A stretch of DNA of 64,000 bases from Sporolactobacillus laevolacticus DSM 442 (GTDB lineage: Bacteria > Bacillota > Bacilli > Bacillales > Sporolactobacillaceae), in contig NZ_AWTC01000001.1 of the NCBI RefSeq assembly GCF_000497245.1, positions 116,233-180,232 of the forward strand, given 5' to 3'. Under the pieces are notes generated by a model. It was not told where the DNA came from, did no database searches, and saw only the letters and a program-made list of their open reading frames with translations. Positions 1-7,987 of this stretch are shown here, in pieces. The position numbers were made by a program, and so were the translations under genes. Within the stretch, counting starts at the first letter, position 1. Each line of letters starts with the position of its first letter.

Positions 1-641
1 TGGTAACAGTAATATCACGGTGCAGAATAGATTTACTTGCCTGTTAACGTATTGCCGTTTATATCAAACGTTTGGATGTTTTGGAGGATAACCGAGTACC
101 GCAGACAAGAAGTGTCAGGAAATTTTATCCGAAAATCTCCTTAATTGTAATTATTATTCTTATACCCGCATGCTTTCGGCTGCTCTATGTTAATATTTCT
201 CATACTTCGATTATAAGGATATTCATTACTTTATCATTTCATTGTCACTCATTAAAAAGGCACCGTTCCAATCTTTACCGAAATAAACAGAGGTATGGAT
301 CAAGTCAAAACTCTTGTGTAAATACGATCTAAGCCCAATAAGTTTGTCTCAGATTTTGTAATCTGTTTTGGGTTTTGTCACAAATTTTTGTCAAATAAAA
401 AAGGATCAGACTCGATGCTGTCGAATTCATTAACCATGGTTCTCTTCTACCATCTGATCACGGTTTAAGGAGGCGAATGTTACCTGTCGTTTTTCCTTCA
501 ATATCATTTTCCTCTTTCTCATCGCTTCATCTTTCAGGCTTTTCTTCATTTATCTGATTTACTTTTCTATCTGCTCGATTTATCTTCCAGTAAAGCTTAT
601 CTTCTAGTCGTTTTTTATCCCACACCAAAGGAGTTCCTCGA
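1..641. other. Region upstream of comGC without a recognisable gene
   Basis: Where comGA and comGB normally precede comGC I recognise neither. An 86-codon plus-strand frame at 72-332 has no ribosome binding site and no familiar motif, so it is not called. From 469 to 648 one frame stays open and ends in TGA overlapping the comGC start (ATGTTGA, 642-648), the geometry of a coupled upstream gene, but it has no ATG, GTG or TTG start and I cannot match it to ComGB. A good Shine-Dalgarno (TAAGGAGG, 466-473) precedes an ATG at 477 in another frame that opens only a 27-codon reading frame. A weak hairpin (350-365, CAGATT/AATCTG) is followed by T-rich sequence. Confidence 0.4.
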
Positions 642-971
642 ATGTTGAAAACACTTCGCAAATTGATTCTTACCTCAGAACGCGGATTTACCCTAATTGA
701 AATGATGATCGTTTTGTTAATTATTTCCATTTTATTGTTGATTGCCGTGCCAAATATGACAAAGTCCAATGCTGTTGTCACAGATAAAAGTACAGAAGCA
801 ACCGTTAAGTTGGTACAAAGCCAGGTTGCTGCTTATCAGATGGACCATGACGGCAGCTTGCCGGCGACTTTAGATGATCTTCTTACTGGAAATTATGTCA
901 ATAGCATTACCACATCCAATGGCACGGAGCTTGATTATGATACGGCAACAGGAACCGTTAGTGCTCCGTAA
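642..971 (+). CDS. comGC: ComGC, major competence pseudopilin
   Basis: Main subunit of the transformation pseudopilus that carries DNA across the wall to ComEA. The 109-residue product has a class III prepilin leader: cleavage is expected after Gly15, before FTLIEMMIVLLI, with the key Glu at mature position 5. A single hydrophobic helix (about residues 16-38) precedes a short polar head. Maturation would need prepilin peptidase ComC, which is outside the window. AAAGGAG lies 9 bases before the ATG. First recognised gene of a tightly overlapping comGC-GD-GE-GF-GG run; the expected partners ComGA (ATPase) and ComGB (platform) are not seen upstream, so whether this pilus can be assembled depends on where those genes are. 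Confidence 0.95.
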   Translation: MLKTLRKLILTSERGFTLIEMMIVLLIISILLLIAVPNMTKSNAVVTDKSTEATVKLVQSQVAAYQMDHDGSLPATLDDLLTGNYVNSITTSNGTELDYDTATGTVSAP

Positions 972-1398
972 TCAGGCAGGATTCACGCTGCTTGAAATGC
1001 TTATTGTTCTTTCAATCGCCTGTATCATTGGTCCCCTCACTTTTCTCACCTTCTCTCATTGGTCTGATGAAATCACACTAAGACACTTCACCGAAGATAT
1101 TGAAGACATGATTCAAGATGCACAGATCGAAGCGATCACCCAATCTCAGCTTGTTCATATCGTTTTCAACAATCAGGACCACTATTATTATGTTTCACGC
1201 AGCAATGAAATTGAAAAGTCGGATATGAATCGCAGAATCATGATTTATAACAGCGTTGGCGAAACCACAATTACGATTAATCGGCTTGGCCATTTTTCTC
1301 AATCGGGCACCTTCACAATCTCAATGGGGAGCATTCGTTACAAATTGGTGATGCTGCTTGGACAAGGGAGGGTTTATATTGAGAAAGTTTCAGGATGA
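961..1398 (+). CDS. comGD: ComGD, minor competence pseudopilin
   Basis: Minor pseudopilin needed for transformation pilus assembly. I use GTG at 961 (145 residues), which overlaps the end of comGC and has an AGGA 7 bases upstream; a longer frame from 874 would lie mostly inside comGC. The start gives a very short leader (MLRNQAG) followed by FTLLEMLIVLSI, with the conserved Glu at mature position 5 and one transmembrane helix. The rest (about residues 30-145) is a beta-rich soluble head as in GspH-type pilins. The 3' end overlaps the start of comGE, consistent with translational coupling. Confidence 0.9.
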   Translation: MLRNQAGFTLLEMLIVLSIACIIGPLTFLTFSHWSDEITLRHFTEDIEDMIQDAQIEAITQSQLVHIVFNNQDHYYYVSRSNEIEKSDMNRRIMIYNSVGETTITINRLGHFSQSGTFTISMGSIRYKLVMLLGQGRVYIEKVSG

Positions 1399-1708
1399 AC
1401 GCGGCATATTTCTAACAGAAGCTGTTGTCTCAATCTGCATACTCACAATTGTTATTGGTATTGTCTTCCCTATTTTGATGCAAACATATCGTGAACGACA
1501 AATTTTAAAACAGAAAAATGAAGCACTCACCTATCTCCGACATCAATTATTATTATGGAAGACTGATGGGGACATCCTTTCTAAAGCTGAGCCTGCTACG
1601 GTCTTTCAGCTGGAGTGGATCGAACAAACCGACCACTCAGCATATCTACGCGTCTATTGGAACTATGCCGGGAGAACCCATTACCTGACGGGTGAAGCGA
1701 AAAAATGA
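1379..1708 (+). CDS. comGE: ComGE, minor competence pseudopilin
   Basis: Small prepilin-like protein of the comG operon. TTG at 1379 is preferred because GGGAGGG (1365-1371) is spaced 7 bases before it; an earlier TTG at 1358 has no such site. The leader ends RG, followed by IFLTEAVVSICI with Glu at position 5, then a single membrane helix. The product is about 109 residues. It overlaps comGD at its start, and its stop overlaps the comGF ATG (ATGA, 1705-1708). Family assignment rests on the pilin signature plus operon position; ComGE is poorly conserved in sequence. Confidence 0.85.
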   Translation: MRKFQDERGIFLTEAVVSICILTIVIGIVFPILMQTYRERQILKQKNEALTYLRHQLLLWKTDGDILSKAEPATVFQLEWIEQTDHSAYLRVYWNYAGRTHYLTGEAKK

Positions 1709-2157
1709 GAAACCAAAATGGTTTTACCTTACTCTCCATGATGATTGCCCTCTCTATTTTGTTAATTATTGTTGGCCTGATGGTGGCTGTAACACAATTC
1801 ATGACCAACCGCTTTGAGTCACGCTTAGATACGCAAAAAGAGACACGTATCTTTTTTGTCCAGACAGCAACTGAATTACACCTGTCACAAACAGTCAGCA
1901 GTTCCTCAGATCATCGCAGCCTTATCCTCAAAAAAGGAACAGAAACAATAACTTATAAAAGTGTTAGTCCTGGACGCGTCATTCGCCAGGTTAGTGGACA
2001 AGGTTATGAAATTGTTCTTCAACATGTCAAAAATGCATTTTTCCAATCCGATGGAACATACGTCTCCATTCAAGTGATCGATGAAGCCAACCATTCTTAT
2101 TATTGGGACGACCGTCTCTATGTGAAGGAGAATGTAAATGCGAAGCCCTCTCCATAG
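1705..2157 (+). CDS. comGF: ComGF, minor competence pseudopilin
   Basis: 150-residue minor pseudopilin. Leader MRNQNG is followed by FTLLSMMIALSILL and a single hydrophobic helix to about residue 30; the remainder is a soluble beta-rich domain matching the ComGF family layout. Mature position 5 carries Ser instead of the usual Glu, a change tolerated in some minor pilins of this operon. The start overlaps the comGE stop and the 3' end overlaps comGG by 20 bases. Confidence 0.88.
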   Translation: MRNQNGFTLLSMMIALSILLIIVGLMVAVTQFMTNRFESRLDTQKETRIFFVQTATELHLSQTVSSSSDHRSLILKKGTETITYKSVSPGRVIRQVSGQGYEIVLQHVKNAFFQSDGTYVSIQVIDEANHSYYWDDRLYVKENVNAKPSP

Positions 2158-2527
2158 CCAACGTGGATTCATCCTTCCGTTAACCATGATACTGTCTTTA
2201 CTCCTCCTCGCCTTTGTTTTTCATGCTCTGCTGTTGTTATATAGCGATCGGCAATTTTTCCGCCAAGTCCATGCTCAGTTTCAACTTCAGCAGCTCCGTG
2301 AATGTGTGCTGAATGACCTTGAACAGAATATAAGAGAGAAGACATTGCCTAGTCAAGGAACATTTGTCTATCACAAAGGAACAGTTACTTTTTCTGCCAC
2401 AGAAAGCGGAGGGCTGTTGAAGGTTAAATTTACACTGTCAGACAATCAGAGTAAAGAAACCGACCAAATGACTTATTCAATGGAAAGCGGAGAGCCTATA
2501 AATTGGCTCGAGCGAATAGATCCCTGA
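2138..2527 (+). CDS. comGG: ComGG, minor competence pseudopilin
   Basis: Last pseudopilin gene of the operon, 129 residues. The N-terminus (RGFILPLTMILSL) has the Gly-Phe cleavage site and a Pro at mature position 4, as in Bacillus ComGG, but no Glu at position 5. One transmembrane helix (about residues 11-30) is followed by a charged soluble domain. GGAG lies just before the ATG inside the end of comGF. In Bacillus ComGG caps the pilus with other minor pilins; the same is inferred here from position and sequence pattern. Confidence 0.88.
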   Translation: MRSPLHSQRGFILPLTMILSLLLLAFVFHALLLLYSDRQFFRQVHAQFQLQQLRECVLNDLEQNIREKTLPSQGTFVYHKGTVTFSATESGGLLKVKFTLSDNQSKETDQMTYSMESGEPINWLERIDP

Positions 2528-2622
2528 TCTGAATACCCTATTTTGTCAATAAATCTTCTTTAATGCATCAAAATGAGAAAAAACGGGCAAACTATTATAA
2601 AAATTCAAAGGAGATCTCCCAA

Positions 2623-2826
2623 TTGAAATCCGATGAATATGTTCGCTTTCTTACAGAACAGTTTGTCCGTTATATGGAAACCCCTCGTGCGGAGCGAAAA
2701 AAGGTTCGAATGGAACAAAAAGCAGCTCGTCCGCCATTTCGTAATCAGCTTTTCGGCCAAATTCCTGATGCTATCGAAAGCTATGCGTCCAGAATTACCG
2801 AGCGTCTTCACAAGCATAAGAAATAA
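2623..2826 (+). CDS. yqzE: YqzE family small protein
   Basis: Conserved short protein encoded just downstream of comGG in Bacillus; function unknown. I choose TTG at 2623 because AAAGGAGA (2607-2614) sits 8 bases upstream and the protein then begins MKSDEYVRFLTEQFVRYMETP, lining up with the usual YqzE N-terminus; the ATG at 2563 has no ribosome site. 67 residues, strongly basic in the middle, no membrane segment. The stop codon lies in the left arm of a bidirectional terminator. Confidence 0.8.
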   Translation: MKSDEYVRFLTEQFVRYMETPRAERKKVRMEQKAARPPFRNQLFGQIPDAIESYASRITERLHKHKK

Positions 2827-2859
2827 CCCGGCAACGCGAAGAGCGCAGCCGGGTTATTT
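2821..2859. terminator. Bidirectional terminator between yqzE and the methyltransferase gene
   Basis: Perfect 12-bp inverted repeat (AAATAACCCGGC / GCCGGGTTATTT) around a 15-base loop. A-rich and T-rich flanks suit both strands; the convergent genes end inside its arms. Confidence 0.85.
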
Positions 2860-3592
2860 AATCCGCGTTTGTTTTCATTGCGTGAAAAATTCGGTAAGAC
2901 AAAATGTTTTTATACGTCTGCATCATATGCATGTGCTCTAGCCAGACTTCGAGCGTTTCCTCATCAATCTCGCTTGTGAAGTTATAGGTTGGCAATGCGT
3001 CACCTGTGACATTTCTGAACTGACTTACAGGTAATACAGTGACTTGAGCGAAACCCGCACGTTTCCAAATTTCCAGCCAATTTTCTTCAGTATTTAAGCC
3101 ATTCACACCATATACCGATTGAATCAGCTGTTGATCCCTCTCATCAATCGGATGTTCGATCGTCATTTCGATTGCCATCAAATGTCCGCCTGGTCTCAGG
3201 ACTCGGAAATATTCAGGAACGGAGCGTTCAACATCTGTAAACGCTGTTACTGACTCCGAAAGCAGGCAATCAAATGTGTCTGTCTGAAAGGGTAGCTGCT
3301 CGGCAGATGCCTGAATGATCTTAACGGGCTTGTCGCATGCTTTCACACGTTCCTTTGCCCGTTCCACCATACGCGGATGCAGATCGATTCCAGTGACGTC
3401 TGCTTCCAATTGTTCGGATAAAAAGACCGCTGTAGCACCAGTACCACACCCTACATCCAATACACCGCAGCCTTTCTTAATCGGCAATCGTTCAATAATC
3501 GCCTTCGTAAGTTGATGACCACCAGGATGCGCATTATCAACTGCCAATTTAGCGAGAAAATCAATATATCGGTGTTTGTTCACACCCCGCAC
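2858..3592 (-). CDS. Class I SAM-dependent methyltransferase (type 11)
   Basis: 244-residue methyltransferase. Motif I (VLDVGCGTGA, about residues 44-53) binds SAM; the acidic motif II end is in DVTGIDLHP (about 66-74), and the motif IV-V region follows at DTFDCLLSESV. Small-molecule methyltransferases of the UbiE/type 11 group look like this. The substrate cannot be read from sequence. It is encoded alone on the minus strand between yqgX and the comG terminator, so no pathway is suggested by neighbours. Confidence 0.75.
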   Translation of the reverse strand: MRGVNKHRYIDFLAKLAVDNAHPGGHQLTKAIIERLPIKKGCGVLDVGCGTGATAVFLSEQLEADVTGIDLHPRMVERAKERVKACDKPVKIIQASAEQLPFQTDTFDCLLSESVTAFTDVERSVPEYFRVLRPGGHLMAIEMTIEHPIDERDQQLIQSVYGVNGLNTEENWLEIWKRAGFAQVTVLPVSQFRNVTGDALPTYNFTSEIDEETLEVWLEHMHMMQTYKNILSYRIFHAMKTNAD

Positions 3593-3651
3593 GCTCCTTC
3601 GCTCTTTATCAACCTATCCTATGATAAAGGCACTTGAACGTGCAGTGGTAT

Positions 3652-4284
3652 TTAAATCAGAAAAGGATTCGATTCTGCCTCTTTGACAATCGTTGTCGAA
3701 GGTCCATGTCCCGGGCATGCGACCGTATCTTCAGGGAGCGTAAGCAATTGTTGTTCAATGCTCGATAGTAATTGCTCGTGGTTCCCTCCAAATTGATCTG
3801 AACGGCCGATGCTTCCTCGGAATAAGGCGTCCCCACAAAAAACAGTTTTCAATTGTTCAAAGTAGAAAGACACACCTCCAGGTGAATGACCTGGCGTGTG
3901 CAGGACTTTGCATGCAAAAGAACCAATAGATAATCGTTGTCCGCCACTCAGCAACACTTCCGCTTTTCTGGCACAAACGGGTTGGATCATCGAAAAAAAT
4001 GACGAGCCGTTTTTTTTCGGATCATCGAGCCAATCGGCCTCATCCTGATGCAAGCAGACAGGAATACGCCATGCATCCCGTGCCTGATCCAAAGCGCCAA
4101 TGTGATCAAAATGAGCGTGTGTCAAGAGAATGGCTATGGGTTCTAGCTGTTCACGCGCGACAATCGCTTCTATTTTTTCAAATTCTTCTCCGGGGTCAAT
4201 GATAAGCGACTGATTAGAATTTTTATCTTTTATTACATAACAATTGGCTTGTATAGGGCCAACCGGACAAACCATCCAGCTCAT
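3652..4284 (-). CDS. yqgX: YqgX-like metallo-beta-lactamase fold hydrolase
   Basis: MBL-fold hydrolase of the glyoxalase II-like group, about 210 residues. The metal-binding HxHxDH motif is LTHAHFDHIGA (about residues 55-65); further ligands are in HTPGHSPGG and the C-terminal CPGHGPST. ATG at 4284 (MSWMVCPVGPIQANCYV) is preferred over the upstream GTG at 4311 because AAAAGGGGGA lies directly before it. In Bacillus yqgX sits just upstream of comG, as here. The true substrate is unknown; a hydroxyacylglutathione or bacillithiol-thioester role is only family-level inference. Confidence 0.85.
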   Translation of the reverse strand: MSWMVCPVGPIQANCYVIKDKNSNQSLIIDPGEEFEKIEAIVAREQLEPIAILLTHAHFDHIGALDQARDAWRIPVCLHQDEADWLDDPKKNGSSFFSMIQPVCARKAEVLLSGGQRLSIGSFACKVLHTPGHSPGGVSFYFEQLKTVFCGDALFRGSIGRSDQFGGNHEQLLSSIEQQLLTLPEDTVACPGHGPSTTIVKEAESNPFLI

Positions 4285-4330
4285 CAAATCCCCCTTTTCT
4301 AGAGCGACCAATCACATGAGATTCATAGAT

Positions 4331-5308
4331 TTACGCAGTTGTATGTGCCTGTTGGAGCTTCGTCTTAGAGAGCCATGCCCCGCCGATTACCCCAGCATCA
4401 TTACCTAATTTTGCAATATCAATGGAACAAGCATCAAAGACACGTGGTAACGAAAAACGCTTAAAATATTTTGTTAGAGGAGTAAGCAATGTCTCGCCTG
4501 CATGGGAGACCCCGCCACCGATAACAATTTTTTCCGGATTAATTGTTACAGCAAGAGCGCCAAGCGCGAAGCCAAGATAGAACGCTGCTTTCTCGGCAAC
4601 TGTTGAAGAGAGCGGGTCATTCTGCGCTGCACAATTGAACACATCTTCTGCAGTGATATCGCCTTTGCTCTCAAAGATATCGCGAAGAATACTTTCTGAA
4701 TCATTATAATCTAATGCATCCAAAGCAAGTCTGCGAATACCGGTTGCCGAAGAAACTGTTTCGAGGCAGCCTGTCTTGCCGCAATTACATGGAGCTCCAT
4801 CACTTGGCAACACTGTAATATGACCGATTTCTCCAGCCATCCCACTAACTCCATGGAGGATCTCTCCATCACAGATGATTCCCCCGCCTACACCTGTTCC
4901 GAGTGTGACACAAATCAAATTCTTTGCGCCAAGACCCGCGCCAAGCCACATCTCGCCAAGTGCCGCCATATTTGCATCATTATCAATCACTACAGGCAGG
5001 CCGATTGATTTTTCCAATTCATCTTTCAGCGCATAATCCTTCCATCCTATATTAACTGCTTGATAGATAAATCCGGTGTCCATGTTAATAAATCCGGGAG
5101 CACCTACCCCTACACCTCTTACGGTCGAACGTTCCAAATTGAATTGTTTCATCTTCTTAAGCACACTGGCACTGATATCTGCTGCGATATGTTTTCCATT
5201 ATCAATGGTGTTCGTCGCGATTGCCCATTTGTCGATCATCTTTCCATCATCATCAATTAACGCCATTTTTATTGTTGTTCCGCCTAAATCCACACCTATA
5301 TTAATCAT
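4331..5308 (-). CDS. glcK: ROK-family glucokinase
   Basis: Phosphorylates free glucose with ATP to glucose-6-phosphate in the cytoplasm. The N-terminal phosphate motif DLGGTTIK, the segment GTGVGGGIICDG and the zinc site GH..CNCGKTGCLE (about residues 163-185) are the ROK hallmarks. About 325 residues, normal for Bacillus GlcK. The second ATG (5308) is better spaced from GGCGGGTG than the first (5314). It lies next to yqgX as in the Bacillus map, though the rhomboid gene gluP and yqgQ that usually neighbour it are absent. Confidence 0.93.
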   Translation of the reverse strand: MINIGVDLGGTTIKMALIDDDGKMIDKWAIATNTIDNGKHIAADISASVLKKMKQFNLERSTVRGVGVGAPGFINMDTGFIYQAVNIGWKDYALKDELEKSIGLPVVIDNDANMAALGEMWLGAGLGAKNLICVTLGTGVGGGIICDGEILHGVSGMAGEIGHITVLPSDGAPCNCGKTGCLETVSSATGIRRLALDALDYNDSESILRDIFESKGDITAEDVFNCAAQNDPLSSTVAEKAAFYLGFALGALAVTINPEKIVIGGGVSHAGETLLTPLTKYFKRFSLPRVFDACSIDIAKLGNDAGVIGGAWLSKTKLQQAHTTA

Positions 5309-5498
5309 TACCATACACCCGCCAATCGAAATAAAATCATAGTTCTATTTTCGCCTAAAAAGCGCAATTTGCCAATGAATAAATCGTTAACATTATGAAA
5401 CCATTCCATATGCCTATAAATGACCCAAGGCTGAGGCATGAATGACGGCTTGTACGAATAAAGTGAACTATATCGACTTGTCCGGAGGTTTTCTGTCT

Positions 5499-6350
5499 AT
5501 GCGACTAAATAGAAATGTCCTGTTTCAAAGCCTGATCGCTGCAGGAGCGGCTATTTTCGTGCTGCTAATATTGCCGTTCTTCTTACAGGTACAGCCGAGT
5601 ATCACTTATTTTCCAGAGCATGCACGGTTGCACTATACTGCTGCTGAAACCAAGCTAAGTGCTATGCCGCAAGACAAATTACTGAGATGGTCAGTGTCCT
5701 CTCAAACCGTTGAAAAAAACGACTTGATGCAAGATTTTTCTTTATTGTTTCGAAACAACCGTCTCGTTTCTATCATCAATCATTGGCAGAAAAATGTTAG
5801 TGAACTGACTGCAACAAAGGAAATGCCTTTGTCATCCGGATATTATGTAGGTCTGACTGTTCATCAAGCCGAATTACATATTGGTCAATCTATCTATGGC
5901 AAAGAAATACTGTCACAGGACTTTCTCATTGTCACGCCAAAAAATGGTTCTTACAGCGCATTTCGAGAACCAGCAACCTCTGAACAGGTAAAACAGATCA
6001 GTCATTATGCACAAAAAACTGAAGCTGAACGATCAGCGCTGCTCCGTAAAGCATCCGAAAAATATGGATTTCAGTTAACCGACTATCGTGTCGTTCCGCT
6101 TGACGAGTTGACGGCAGAGTCATTTCAACGCATCTTTCCATTTGGAGAGAAAAAAGCAGAGCGCATCACCGGGCAGCTCTGGGAAGGTATTTATAAAACT
6201 TATGTAAAAGGCATCCAGCTTACGCCTGAACAAGGAGAGCCGGCGCTTGGCAGCAGCATGCCTCTTTTATTGATTGCGCCCGATCATATGTTGATTGTTA
6301 TTGAAACTGCAGGGCAACAAATTGTTTTGCTTAGACAAAATTTCTCATAA
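5499..6350 (+). CDS. Unknown membrane-anchored protein
   Basis: I do not recognise this protein. From ATG 5499 (CCGGAGG at 5480-5486) it has 283 residues: a short basic N-terminus, one hydrophobic helix (about residues 9-27), then a predominantly soluble, probably extracytoplasmic domain. There are no cysteines for a lipobox and no catalytic motif I can name. It is divergently transcribed from glcK and convergent with the yqgO-like/cyclo-ligase genes. An earlier in-frame ATG at 5442 lacks a ribosome site. Confidence 0.7.
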   Translation: MRLNRNVLFQSLIAAGAAIFVLLILPFFLQVQPSITYFPEHARLHYTAAETKLSAMPQDKLLRWSVSSQTVEKNDLMQDFSLLFRNNRLVSIINHWQKNVSELTATKEMPLSSGYYVGLTVHQAELHIGQSIYGKEILSQDFLIVTPKNGSYSAFREPATSEQVKQISHYAQKTEAERSALLRKASEKYGFQLTDYRVVPLDELTAESFQRIFPFGEKKAERITGQLWEGIYKTYVKGIQLTPEQGEPALGSSMPLLLIAPDHMLIVIETAGQQIVLLRQNFS

Positions 6351-6401
6351 ATTCAGAGCAGAACGTTGACCGACGATAATTTATGCCGGCATTCTTTTTC
6401 A

Positions 6402-6557
6402 CTATCGGACAGATTCGTCTTTTTTCATCCATCCAAACAAGCAGCAATGTCCTATGATCAGTACCAATAATTCAAAAAGCGTACGGCGCCTGCGTATTAT
6501 AAACACCGCTGTCAGTGCCAACAACACGGTTGCAAGGATTTCCGTTCTTCTCACCAC
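6402..6557 (-). CDS. Small membrane protein, YqgO-like position
   Basis: A 51-codon frame starting GTG (6557) with GGGGGTG 8 bases upstream. It encodes a hydrophobic helix (ILATVLLALTAVFII), an arginine cluster (RRRR) and a second hydrophobic stretch (LFELLVLIIGHCCLFG). It follows the 5-formyl-THF cyclo-ligase gene on the same strand, the position of the short yqgO gene in Bacillus; sequence identity with YqgO is not established. Confidence 0.5.
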   Translation of the reverse strand: MVRRTEILATVLLALTAVFIIRRRRTLFELLVLIIGHCCLFGWMKKDESVR

Positions 6558-6614
6558 AATAAAACACCCCCGGACTTTCTAATTTGGGTTTAGTGTGGCT
6601 TAATCGAGCTGCTT

Positions 6615-7196
6615 TCATTCGCTAATTTCTTGCGCGCGATACCTGCCCTCTTCTGTGATTAGCCATTTCACTCGCTGATCATGATCCTCTACAGGAATGC
6701 CCGCGATAAATTGGCTTTCAAGGAGCAGTGACACCGTGATGCCTGAATAATGTGGCAAAAGACGGTCGTAGTAACCGCCTCCATAACCGATACGATAACC
6801 TTGATGATCAAAAACGACGCCTGGAACAATGAGCAAGTCCAGCGCGTCTGTTCCAATCAGCTGTGTCTTATCTGTATTCGGCTCCATCAGGCCGTAAAAT
6901 CCGGATTCAAGCTGACTAAACGATTCCAGTTCATAGAAACTGAGCGTTCGATCAGATGGATGACATTTTGGCACAGCAACCCGTTTCATTTCTGTCCACG
7001 CCTTCGTAATAATGGCCATGGTTTCCACTTCTCTGCCGACGGATAGTGTAACCCCAACGAATTCGGCGTTTTTCCACATTTCGGAAGCAAACAAATGGTT
7101 CCTGACCTTCTTGCATTTTTCGGTAAAAACATACTCATCAATTTTTTCCATATCATGGAGTATCTGGTTGCGTATTTTCTGCTTTTGTAAGTTCAT
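6615..7196 (-). CDS. yqgN: 5-formyltetrahydrofolate cyclo-ligase
   Basis: Converts 5-formyl-THF to 5,10-methenyl-THF using ATP, returning the folate to one-carbon metabolism. 193 residues from ATG 7196, which has GGAGG five bases upstream; the longer frame to 7307 is not needed. The C-terminal signature GYRIGYGGGYYDRLL (about residues 133-147) is the family fingerprint, and PGVVFD precedes it. It follows rpmG after a terminator, as in B. subtilis (rpmGA-yqgN). Confidence 0.93.
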   Translation of the reverse strand: MNLQKQKIRNQILHDMEKIDEYVFTEKCKKVRNHLFASEMWKNAEFVGVTLSVGREVETMAIITKAWTEMKRVAVPKCHPSDRTLSFYELESFSQLESGFYGLMEPNTDKTQLIGTDALDLLIVPGVVFDHQGYRIGYGGGYYDRLLPHYSGITVSLLLESQFIAGIPVEDHDQRVKWLITEEGRYRAQEISE

Positions 7197-7294
7197 TCTA
7201 TCCTCCATATTGAAAACCTGATGACTGAGAAATTCAGAGTAGTCACGCGAATAAGCAGCCGGCATAAGTCCGGAACGAAAACGGACCTGCATGA

Positions 7295-7339
7295 CAAAAA
7301 GCCGCAAAAAACCCGTCAGAGGTCTTTCGCGGCTTTTTA
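7295..7339 (-). terminator. Terminator of rpmG
   Basis: AAAAAGCCGC (7296-7305) pairs with GCGGCTTTTT (7329-7338); read on the minus strand the hairpin ends in a T-run directly after rpmG. Confidence 0.85.
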
Positions 7340-7350
7340 TTCAAGCCTGC

Positions 7351-7500
7351 TTACTTTGTTTCGCGGTAAGTCGCATACCTTCTCAGTTTTGGGCTGTACT
7401 TTTTCAGCTCAAGACGTTCAGGGTTCTTTTGTTTGTTTTTCGTTGTGATGTAATCGCGATCACCGGTTTCCGTATTTTCCAAAATAACCTTAACTCGCAT
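7351..7500 (-). CDS. rpmG: 50S ribosomal protein L33
   Basis: 49-residue L33. It begins [20 protein letters not shown] and ends YRETK, the full family pattern. It lacks the CxxC pairs of zinc-binding L33, so it is the zinc-independent (C-minus) type, which usually takes over under zinc limitation when a zinc-containing paralogue also exists. ATG 7500 follows GGAGGGATAA; an upstream in-frame ATG at 7548 is spurious. Confidence 0.95.
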   Translation of the reverse strand: MRVKVILENTETGDRDYITTKNKQKNPERLELKKYSPKLRRYATYRETK

Positions 7501-7551
7501 ATTTATCCCTCCATTGCACTTATTATCATCGTGTCCAAAAACATACACTTT

Positions 7552-7580
7552 ATCTTAACAAAAAAAAAGAAATGCTTCAA
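7552..7580 (-). promoter_or_regulatory. Probable sigma-A promoter of rpmG
   Basis: On the minus strand TTGAAG (7575-7580) and TAAGAT (7552-7557) are separated by 17 bases, about 50 bases before the rpmG start. Confidence 0.4.
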
Positions 7581-7726
7581 CCTCTACAATAACTTATTTC
7601 ATATAAGGAAGTGGACTACTTTCTCATTTTCCCCATTTTTTTCTATTTATTTTACAATCTTCTTTCTTTTTCACCCTTATTCTTCCGTAACTATTTGAGA
7701 TATGTTATAAATAACTATGGTGATTG

Positions 7727-7750
7727 TCATGTGAGCGTTAATACACATGA
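7727..7750. promoter_or_regulatory. Inverted repeat upstream of the small membrane gene pair
   Basis: Perfect 7-bp arms TCATGTG (7727-7733) and CACATGA (7744-7750) with a 10-base spacer, about 30 bases before the gene at 7781. It could be an operator; no regulator is implied by the sequence. Confidence 0.3.
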
Positions 7751-7780
7751 ACCTCAGACAATCGTGAGGGGGGTAATGAA

Positions 7781-7987
7781 TTGGGGTTTGTCATCTTGAT
7801 ACTCATGATCATTGGATTGACTGCACTGGCTGTATCCTATTACAAACAAGACAGCATTAAGCAAGTGGAGGGCCAGCTGGAGGAAAATTCAATCACAATG
7901 ATGCAGGAACTGTACAAGGTCAAGAAAAAAATTCGTGTGCTCGAAGAGGAAATTATGCTCGGGGACCAGGATCATTCTAAAGGGTGA
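7781..7987 (+). CDS. Small membrane protein with coiled-coil tail
   Basis: 68 residues starting at TTG 7781, with GAGGGGG (about 7765-7771) upstream. An N-terminal helix (FVILILMIIGLTALAVSYY) anchors it in the membrane; residues 25-60 are a charged heptad-like coiled coil. Its stop region overlaps the next gene's start, so the two are probably translated together. A matching short gene precedes a YceG-like gene in several Bacillales. Function unknown. Confidence 0.65.
   Translation: MGFVILILMIIGLTALAVSYYKQDSIKQVEGQLEENSITMMQELYKVKKKIRVLEEEIMLGDQDHSKG

Noticed and set aside
72..332. 86-residue plus-strand frame upstream of comG
   Set aside because: No ribosome site, no family resemblance, and composition of translated AT-rich intergenic DNA.
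1705..1740. Missing Glu5 in ComGF as a sign of inactivation
   Set aside because: Minor pilins of this operon, such as ComGG, also lack it in functional systems; the frame is otherwise intact.
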